Origin: Tillandsia leiboldiana | Lineage: Eukaryota > Streptophyta > Magnoliopsida > Poales > Bromeliaceae | Direction: 5' to 3' | Assembly: GCA_029204045.2 (NCBI GenBank) | Contig: CM055077.1 | Location: 17,746,584 to 17,810,583, forward strand | Length of the DNA stretch: 64,000 bases | In this document: positions 56,173 through 64,000 of the stretch, one piece after another | Layout: each line of letters starts with the position of its first letter | How positions within the stretch are numbered: the first letter of the stretch is position 1 | Made by a program: the position numbers and the translations under genes | The notes under the pieces: model-generated | What the model was told of the DNA's origin: nothing | Databases searched by the model: none | What the model saw: only the letters and a program-made list of their open reading frames with translations

Positions 56173-57096
56173 ATGACAGACATGGCCCGTACTAGATCAT
56201 CGGCCGGGGACGCGGAAGCAGACGCGACGGCGTCGACGGCCGCGGAGAACCAGCTCCTGCGGCAACAACTGCAGGAGATGGCGGGGAATCTGGCCAACCT
56301 TACTGAGCACGTGCGTCAGTTGACGCAACGGCAACAGGCCGCGACGGTGACGGTCGCCCCGGGTCCCCCACAGGGGTCGACAGCGCCGGCCGCGGCACCA
56401 CCGACAGCGCCACCACCGGCGACGACTACGGGACCGGCGCCGGGGACGACCAGCAGGGTTACTCTGGAGGAGACTATAGTCACACCTGCCCCGACCATGG
56501 CTGCCACCGCCGCGAGGGAGGGGACGGGTGCGATGACCGAGCGGGATCGGGTGCGGGCCAACCCGAAAGACTTCAAGAAATACGACCCACCCACGTTCGA
56601 AGGGGACACGACTGATCCGTGGGTTGTCGAGAAATGGGTGGGGTCGATGGAGAAACTTTTTGAAGACCTGCTCATGGAGGACGACGAGCGGGTTCCCCTA
56701 GCGGTCCACTGCTTGGAGGGGAACGCCCGCTTGTGGTGGAAGACGGTACGCCCCGATCCTACTAAGGGTACCACATTTCCGTCCTGGACAACCTTCAAAC
56801 AGGAACTGTTCGGGGCCTTCTTCACCAACAGTGTCAAGAAAAAGTTGGAGGATGACCTGAACCACATCCAACAGGGGAACCGGACGGTCATGGAGTATCA
56901 GCGGGAGTTCGTCCGGCTAGCAAACTGCGTCCCGTTCGTCATAAGGGACGAGGCACACAAGGCGCAGCTCTTTGTGGATGGCTTGCGGAGCAATATCTTC
57001 GAGGTGGTGCAAGCAGCCGAACTACACACTCTTTCATTTCCCGCGACTTCGTGTTTTTGTTTGGTCTCGAGGAGACACCCCTCCAAAACCCCTTGA
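56173..57096 (+). CDS. Gag, C-terminally truncated, copy 2
   Basis: 307 codons, same length and same junction as copy 1. The only protein difference seen is residue 109, Val in copy 1 and Met here (GTG to ATG at 56497, a CpG-site transition on the complementary strand). Confidence 0.9.
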   Translation: MTDMARTRSSAGDAEADATASTAAENQLLRQQLQEMAGNLANLTEHVRQLTQRQQAATVTVAPGPPQGSTAPAAAPPTAPPPATTTGPAPGTTSRVTLEETIVTPAPTMAATAAREGTGAMTERDRVRANPKDFKKYDPPTFEGDTTDPWVVEKWVGSMEKLFEDLLMEDDERVPLAVHCLEGNARLWWKTVRPDPTKGTTFPSWTTFKQELFGAFFTNSVKKKLEDDLNHIQQGNRTVMEYQREFVRLANCVPFVIRDEAHKAQLFVDGLRSNIFEVVQAAELHTLSFPATSCFCLVSRRHPSKTP

Positions 57097-60000
57097 CAGT
57101 GCAAACGGCGGGAGGGACCTTGGAGGCGGTCAGCGTCGTGACCGCCTGCCCGATTAAACTAGGGCGACTAGCATGCCCTTGGGATTTAGTGGTAATTCCC
57201 CTGAAGGAGTACGACGTGGTGCTGGGCATGAACTGGCTCACGAGGTACCAGGCACTCATCGATTGTGACAAGCGACAGCTGCGTTTACACGAACCGGGTT
57301 TCCCTGAGCATGTGTACATGATGGGTAAGAGCATCTCCTTCCCGGCGATCATCTCAGCGACCCGGGCCAGAAGACTGGTGGAGGGTGGTTGCGTGGCCTA
57401 CTTGGCATCGGTGGATTTGGCTACCCGACCCCCGACGACGCTCGCCGATATTCCAGTGGTGAGGGACTTCCCCGACGTCTTCCCCACGGAACTGCCTGGG
57501 ATGCCCCCTGAACGGGAGGTGGATTTCCCCATCGAACTACTACCGGGCACGCAGCCTATTTCGAAGGCACCTTACCGAATGGCCTTCGCGGAACTAAAGG
57601 AGCTTAAAGCACAACTGGAAGACCTCTTGGATAAAGGGTTCATAAGACCGAGTGTGTCACCCTGGGGCGCACCGGTACTCTTCGTGCGGAAGAAAGACGG
57701 AAGCCTGCGTCTCTGCATTGATTACAGAGGAATAAACAAAGTCACAGAGAAAAACAAGTACCCCCTGCCTAGAATAGATGACCTCTTCGACCAGCTGAGA
57801 GGGGCGACGGTCTTCTCCAAGATCGATTTACAGTCGGGCTACCACCAACTCCGGGTTCGGGACAAGGACATTCCGAAGACTGCTTTCCGGACCCGGTACG
57901 GCCACTACGAGTTCACGGTTATGCCCTTCGGACTCACGAACGCCCCCGCAGTCTTCATGGACATGATGAACCGGATCTTCAGACCCTTCCTGGATCGGTT
58001 CGTGGTGGTTTTCATCGACGACATACTGATCTACTCCACTACCGACGAGGAACACGAGGACCATTTGCAAACAGTCCTCCAAACTCTCAGGGAACAGGAG
58101 CTGTTCGCTAAACTCAAGAAGTGTGAGTTCTGGCTACGCGAAGTCGGCTTCCTAGGACATGTGATCTCGGCACAGGGAATCTCCGTGGATCCGAAGAAGG
58201 TGGAGTCCGTGGTCGACTGGCAGCCGCCGACGACGGTGACAGAGGTCCGCAGTTTCCTAGGACTGGCAGGATATTACAGGCGTTTTGTAGAGGGTTTCGC
58301 GAAGATTGCTACCCCTTTGAATCGATTGACCAGAAAAGGGGAGAAGTTCATATGGACGGCCAAATGCCAGGAAAGCTTTGAGGAACTCAAAAGGAGGTTA
58401 ACCAGGGCACCAATACTCGTGCTGCTGACACCCGGGGAAGATTACGAAGTGTACTGCGACGCATCGGGGATCGGCCTGGGTGGTGTTCTGATGCAACAGG
58501 GGAAAGTGATTGCCTACGCGTCCAGGCAACTAAAGGATTACGAGAAGAACTACCCGATACACGACTTGGAGCTGGCCGCAGTAGTCTTCGTTCTAAAACT
58601 GTGGAGGCACTACCTCTTTGGAGTCCACTGTAACGTCTTCTCGGATCATCAAAGTCTTAAGTATATCTTTACCCAAAAAGAATTAAACTTGCGGCAGAGG
58701 CGGTGGCTGGAGTTGTTGAAGGATTACGACTTGACGATACAATACCACCCCGAAAAGGCAAACGTGGTGGCGGACGCCCTGAGCAGGAAAGGGGGCCAAG
58801 ACGGGGCGTCAAGGAGCGGGATAACGGAGCAAAACCACTTGATAGCGGAGTTCGCACGAATGCAGTTGGAAGTGGTGCCGACAGGCACGGTTAGGCAACT
58901 CCTAACCTTAGTGGTCAAGCCGACGCTACTTGAGAAGATCCGGGAGGGACAACAGACCGACCCACACTTATAGCGCGTACGAGACAAGATCCCCCTGGAC
59001 CAAGAGAGCGACTTTGCAGTGGAAGACGACGGCACCCTACGGTTCCGCAGACGGATCTGCGTGCCGGATTCGTCGGAGTTGAAGGAGGAAATTTTGACAG
59101 AGGCACACCGGGCCCCTTATGCGGCACATCCAGGGGGCACGAAGATGTACAGGGACCTCAAACAGATCTACTGGTGGCCCAACATGAAAGGGGACGTCAC
59201 TCGACACGTAGCTCATTGCCTAGTGTGCCAACGGATAAAGGTCGAGCATCAGCGGCCAGCAGGGAAGCTACAGCCCCTACCGGTGCCAGAGTGGAAGTGG
59301 GAGCAAATCACCATGGACTTTGTCACGGGCTTCCCACGTTCACCCCAGGGCCACGACGCAATTTGGGTCGTAGTCGACCGGTTAACCAAGTCAGCACACT
59401 TTCTGCCAGTTCATACGACCTGGACCCGAGAGCGGTTGGCCCAAACATACGTCAGCGAGATCGTTAGATTACATGGAGTGCCGGCATCGATCACCTCGGA
59501 CAGAGACACGCGCTTCGTCTCGAAATTTTGGCAGAGCCTTCAGCGGGCCATGGGAACCAAACTACAGTTCAGCACAGCCTTCCACCCTCAGACGGACGGA
59601 CAGTCAGAGCGCGTGATACAAACCCTCGAAGACCTGCTTCGCGCCTGTGTACTAGATTGGGGGATCGGGTGGTCACGCTACCTACCTCTCGTGGAATTCG
59701 CCTACAACAACAGCTACCAGGCCAGCATCCAGATGGCGCCCTACGAGGCCTTATATGGAAGACGCTGCCGATCCCCGATTTGTTGGGACGATCTGGGAGA
59801 ACGGAAATTCTTGGGGCCCGACTTAGTGGAGGAAACGGAAGAGAAGGTTCGCCTCATCAGACAGCGCCTGCTAACCGCCCAGAGTCGCCAGAAGAGCTAC
59901 GCGGACCAAAGGCGCCGCGACTTGGAATTCCAAGTGGGAGAGCGTGTTTTCTTGCGGGTCTCGCCGTCCAGAGGAGTCAAGCGGTTCGGGCTAAAAGGGA

Positions 60001-60365
60001 AACTGAGCCCACGGTTTGTAGGGCCTTTCGAGATTTTGGAACGCATCGGCCCAGTGGCGTACCGCCTTGCCCTACCACCAAACCTTGAACGAGTCCATGA
60101 CGTCTTCCACGTTTCGATGCTCCGTAAATACCTCTCCGATCCATCGCATATCCTGGATGTCGCCATACTCGACCTTAAAGAAGACCTAAGCTTCGAGGAA
60201 ACCCCCGTGAGAATCCTGGCAAGGGAAAGCAAATCACTGCGGAATCGAGCCATCCCCTACGTGAAGGTACTCTGGAGCAACCACGAGGAGCGAGAAGCAA
60301 CATGGGAGCTGGAGTCTAAAATGAGGGAGAACTACCCGAACCTGTTCACCACCACCCGGGTCTGA
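57030..60365 (+). pseudogene. Pol, copy 2, interrupted by one stop codon
   Basis: Identical organisation to copy 1 (offset 7189 bp), including the missing protease active site. CAG at 51782 in copy 1 is TAG at 58971-58973 here, so translation ends after residue 640, between RNase H and the integrase zinc finger; the frame then continues intact to the normal stop at 60363-60365. Other protein differences are few: Met/Val near 51020 and 58209, Pro/Leu near 51239 and 58428, Asp/Glu near 52900 and 60089, Ile/Leu near 52979 and 60168. RT and RNase H could still be made; integrase could not without readthrough. Confidence 0.93.
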
Positions 60366-60402
60366 GTTTCGAGGACGAAACTCGTTTTTTTGAGGTGAGT
60401 GG
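60364..60402 (+). other. Conserved hairpin and polypurine tract, copy 2
   Basis: The same hairpin GAGTTTCGAGGACGAAACTC (60364-60383) and GAGGTGAGTGG tract as copy 1, directly before LTR 3. Confidence 0.85.
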
Positions 60403-63154
60403 TGTGATAACCGCGGATTTATTTTGCCTTTCGGGGCTTTCCGTCGATTTTTATTGAACCGTCTGGTTGACAATGGGGGTTCGAGGGTAATTTTTCCTTG
60501 TTTTTCTGGGCAGACGGTCGGGGCTCGCGGGTATTTTTGGTTAATAAAGCTCGCGAAACGGAGACCGGCGGCGCGATCGGTTTTGGATTCCGACCCCCGG
60601 ATCTCCCAGAATAAATTCCGGAAGCTGGTACCGTAGCCCAGGTGACTTACACAATTACCGGGGGCGAACCGAACTCTGGTCCGCAATCAGATCGATTTTA
60701 GTCGATCAGTTTGAGGTATGGGATTAAACCACCCCTTTTTGTTTTCCTTTCACTCGAGGGTTTAAAATTAATTTGGGGTCCAAAATCCACTACGCCCAAA
60801 ACGTCTAAGTAGTCGGCCTTGGGAATTAGGTTTCCTAAACCTCGCCTCCCCCCCCCTCCTTGGCGTACAATATCCGAGCGTGGACGAGGAGCGGTTCCCC
60901 AAAACCCTCGTCCTTTCCATCGGCCGGCGTGGAAGAGAAGAGATCGATCACCTCCCCGCAAAGATCCGACGAACGCGAAGAGGACGATCCCTCTCCTTCG
61001 CCCGGTACCGACCAAAACAAGGTGAGCCGTGCTTTCGTTTTCTTTTCTTGTCTTTTCTCGTCACGAGCGAGGGGGGGGGTTTTCTTGATTTCGTCGGAGA
61101 TGGAAGGAGAGGGGCGTGCCATCGCACGCGGAACGCCACGCGGGGCAACCCGCGCATGCGGGGGCGCCGCGCGGGGCACCCGCATGCGGGGCGCCGTGCG
61201 GGACCGCCCGCGCATGCGGGGGTGCCGTGCGGGGCACCCGCATGAGGGGCGCCGCGCGGGGCAGCCCGCGCATGCGGGGGCACCGCGCGGTGCAGCCCGC
61301 GCATGCGGGGGTGCCGTGTGGGGCACCCGCATGCGGGGCGCCGCGCGGGGCAGCCCGCGCATGCGGGGGCACCGCGCGGTGCAGCCCGCGCATGCGGGGG
61401 CGCCGTGCGGGGCACCCGCATGCGGGGCGCCGCGCGGGGCAGCCCGCGCATGCGGGGGCACCGCGCGGTGCAGCCCGCGCATGCGGGGGTGCCGTGCGGG
61501 GCACCCGCATGCGGGGCGCCGCGCGGGGCAGCCCGCGCATGCGGGGGCACCGCGCGGTGCGGCCCGCGCATGCGGGGGTGCCATGCGGGGCAGCCGCGGG
61601 GCAGCCCGCACATGCGAGGCGCCGCGCGGACAGCACGGCGGCGCGTGGGGGGTTCGGTCGCTGCCGTCGGGGGCCGGCCGGTGTTGGGGCTTTTCCTTAC
61701 TTCGTGTTTAAAGGTTCTTGACCTCCCCGCCCGGGGATCCCGTTTTGCAGCTTCGGGGAGCGCGCCGGGACGCGGGGAGCCGAGCGTGGTTTTCTACTAG
61801 CGACAGGTGGGTTGTATTTACTTTATTCCTAGCCTCTAAATTCTATCATGTTGGACGGGGTCTATTCTAAGTGTACTGGGGTTAAATAATGATGGGCGAT
61901 AGCTTATGCATGTTAGTGGGTTCGCTATAGTGATTAGCGTCGGTTGCCGACGGTGATTCTCTTTCTAACCCTTATATGTCAGCGGGCCACCTTCGAGTGC
62001 GCGCAATATTACCTTGTTTTCGATTATGCACTTTACCTCATTTACCTCATTACTCTTGTTATTCATATTATGATGCTGACATGATGGTGGTTACGGTTAC
62101 TTGGCTCGAGGTTGCCACACGCGCACCCGCGGTTTGGCCACCGCAAAGGGTGCGCTTTTCCGGAAAAGTGGTCTATGACCCGTGTATACCCACGAGGTGA
62201 CGTAGTGGGGCCCCTTATTAGTGGTGGGGTTGAGGCGCCGAGGTGCGAGCGGTGCGACCCGTCGGTTTAGTTGTCCGGCGTGGTCGGGTTTCTGCAGGTA
62301 CGGTGTGGGCCGTCGGTTTAGCTGTCCGACGTGTCCGGGTATTACAGGATGCAGGGGTACAGGTTGCCTTTCCTCCTTGGGAGGGTGGTTGCTCCAGTTG
62401 TCTTCACGGTTTGTTTTACTATATTCTCCTGCTTTACTATTTCTGCGTCACTGACATCCCACTTCGTGACAGGGTCCAGACGGGGAGAGAGGTAGGCGGT
62501 GGTGAGGACGGGACAGGAGCAGCTGGGTCGCTGGGGACCCTGGACTGCATTTACTCTTTTATTCTCGCTTTTCATCACTTTGTAGTTATGTGAGTGGTTC
62601 GCGATACCCTCGTGGGGTCGGCATGGATGTCGGTACGGGCTACATTTAGTGCCCCTGGTGCAATATTTTCCCTTTTATTTCTATCGGCCATTTAAAAACC
62701 AAAAAGGCAGAAGCCAAAGAAAGGATTGCGAAAACCGTCTTTAAAATCTAAGTGTCGGGTGGGCACTGGTTTCAAAACCCTGCGGATTTATGCTGACTTC
62801 GAAAACTAGCTTTCAAAACGTAAGCGCCGGGTAGGCGCTCTTTCAAAATTGTGGATTTATCCTTTCCAAACCGATCGGCCATGTGATCTTCTTTTATCAG
62901 TTTAGAATGCTGGTTGGTTGTGAATGATTGTTGTGATTGATTGGTTGCGCATGTTAGAACATGTACCGAACGCTACGCCGTGCATGTACAGGGGAGACTC
63001 TGCCCGTTTGCAGAGTGACCATGTATGTGTGGCGGGTCTGGGCACGTGCCGGGGAAGAGGAGTTTCTTCTTTTAAAAACAAAAAAAAATTTACACATCAA
63101 ATATTCAACTTTTATTAATCGTTTCCGCTAAAACAAAACCCCCGGGGCGTGACA
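60403..63154 (+). repeat. LTR 3 of the tandem gypsy element
   Basis: 2752 bp, ending GGGGCGTGACA and followed by the target duplication TTTGA. It carries the most private changes of the three LTRs, e.g. a C run of 8 (near 60850), CACC for AACC near 61371, TCGTGTTTAAAGG for TCGCGTTTAAAGG near 61705. Confidence 0.95.
61135..61629. repeat. CpG-rich palindromic array in LTR 3
   Basis: Same unit number as the other two arrays with a few substitutions (CCACGCGGGG near 61137, GTGTGGGG near 61316). Confidence 0.92.
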
Positions 63155-63159
63155 TTTGA

Positions 63160-63227
63160 ACACCCTAAGATCGAAAACGAGACTATAGTACCGAAACTCC
63201 GGTACTATCGATAATGTAGGAGCCTAG

Positions 63228-63282
<55 letters not shown>

Positions 63283-63421
63283 AGTTTTTTGAAAGCACCG
63301 AAGTGTTAGTACTATAATATTTTTGACTATTCAATTAATCCGAACAATTTTTAGCTCATGCACAATGGTGGGTCTCATAAGTAACCTTTATTGTTGAATT
63401 TTGATCCAATGATCAAAAAGT
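63160..63421. other. Target-site DNA with CT and AT microsatellites
   Basis: No gene. It joins in sense with the DNA left of 46019 across the TTTGA target site. A CT run followed by an AT run lies at about 63223-63280, then GGAGTTTTTTGAAAGC, which looks like an older unnamed repeat end. Confidence 0.45.
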
Positions 63422-64000
63422 TGTGGGTTATGGAATAATGGATCTGAATAGGGAAAAAACCATCTAGAGGAGGGGTGAATAGGTGTAAACAATAAACTCA
63501 CCAAATCGTTGCGTAAAAAATAACCCAATGCGGAAAATAAAAATATACGCAAGATTTTACGTGGAAAACTCCATCACAGGAGTAAAAAACCACGGGACCG
63601 ATAACACGGCGAAATCCACTAAGATTAAACACGTACAAGGTGATTTACCGTAACACTACGACTCAACCTTTTCCATACGCTCCAAGTAGATCTTCTTCGC
63701 TTGCTCCGCAACGCGCCTCAATCACACGATTTGCGTCCAACTTCGAAGTCCAACGTCGAATCCACGACGTCCAACCGAATCCACGGTCTTCACCAATTTT
63801 TAGTACGTATCGATCACACGAACGCACCTAGCTTCGAATCCATGAAAGCGGTAGCACCTTGAATCCACAAGGCCACGCGAATCCACGAGCCGATTGTCCT
63901 CTCGAAAATCGTTGTTTTGTTGGTGATGATAATCCGCCGAATACTTAGATCAAAGATAGATAAGAAAATACTATTTAAGTATTCATCAATTTGATTCTAC
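63422..64000 (-). mobile_element. LTR of another SIRE-type copia element, minus strand, cut by window end
   Basis: Starts TGTGGGTTATGG, the complement of the SIRE LTR end. It follows the complement of 22842 down to about 22270 (GTGTAAACAATAAACTC, ACGTGGAAAACTCCATCAC, GGCCACGCGAATCCACG). No primer site lies to its left, so this is the outer end of a 3' LTR or a solo LTR; the rest lies beyond the window. Confidence 0.85.

Larger units (their letters stand above)
46024..63154 (+). mobile_element. Tandemised Tekay/Del gypsy element: LTR-int-LTR-int-LTR
   Basis: Three LTRs (46024-48777, 53214-55966, 60403-63154) separate two internal regions of 4436 bp each. Only the outer ends show a target duplication, TTTGA at 46019-46023 and 63155-63159. 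The internal LTR junctions go straight into primer site or purine tract. All copies are nearly identical, so the insertion and the tandem are recent. Domain order (RT before integrase), the FIDD motif and a C-terminal chromodomain identify a chromovirus of the Tekay/Del type. Confidence 0.95.

Noticed and set aside
46024..63154. Two independent neighbouring insertions of the same element
   Set aside because: The inner LTR is shared and has no target duplication on either side; TTTGA occurs only at the outer ends.
1..64000. tRNA, rRNA or other structural RNA genes
   Set aside because: None seen; the only tRNA-related sequences are 12-13 bp primer sites.

Overview
This is a plant nuclear window. 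The evidence is one spliced gene with GT-AG introns, a tRNA-iMet-type primer site (TGGTATCAGAGC) behind the LTRs, and Ty3/gypsy Tekay/Del, Ty1/copia SIRE/Maximus, TRIM, hAT, CACTA and Mutator-like elements, which are all plant-type. It is not prokaryotic: there are no operons or ribosome binding sites. I cannot name the species; a seed plant, probably an angiosperm, is as far as the sequence takes me.

Layout. 1-5950: LTR sequence of two related gypsy families (one LTR ending at 4346, a second eroded LTR ending near 5950) with a 39-bp minisatellite and a perfect 59-bp duplication. 5951-11700: the only convincing host gene. It is on the minus strand, eight frame-compatible exons between 6838 and 10315, resembling the N-terminal membrane region of a ZnT5/MTP12-type zinc transporter. 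Its possible first exon is near 11520, and its cation-efflux domain is not in the window. It carries a hAT MITE beyond its last visible exon, a copia-like LTR in its 5' intron region and a fold-back element just upstream. 12100-21583: gypsy remnants in both orientations, including LTRs, a TRIM with a perfect LTR-LTR tandem, and a pol gene that has lost its RT core and integrase core. 21584-33746: an old SIRE/Maximus copia element with an env-like third reading frame. That frame is split by a TRIM, and the 3' LTR carries a 258-bp CACTA MITE. 33747-43158: decayed gypsy gag, homopolymers, AT-rich DNA and small inverted-repeat elements. 43159-46000: an eroded gypsy LTR on the minus strand.

46024-63154 is the centrepiece: a young Tekay/Del chromovirus arranged LTR-internal-LTR-internal-LTR (about 17.1 kb). 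The three LTRs are 2754, 2753 and 2752 bp, the two internal regions are 4436 bp each, and only the outermost ends carry the 5-bp target duplication TTTGA. It is therefore one insertion that was later tandemised, not two insertions. Both copies share a deletion that fuses gag to the middle of the protease, removing the zinc knuckle and the protease catalytic motif and moving pol into the -1 frame. RT, RNase H, integrase and chromodomain remain open in copy 1; copy 2 has one CAG-to-TAG stop. Each LTR holds an approximately 495-bp array of CpG-rich palindromic monomers with an 89-bp higher-order period. The window ends in the LTR of another minus-strand copia element (63422-64000).

The most interesting signals outside ordinary annotation are the tandem element and its protease-less gag-pol fusion, the palindromic array, a hairpin/micro-exon/acceptor architecture conserved between LTR copies, and AGTCCGGA motif clusters shared by the copia LTR and the region before its env-like ORF.
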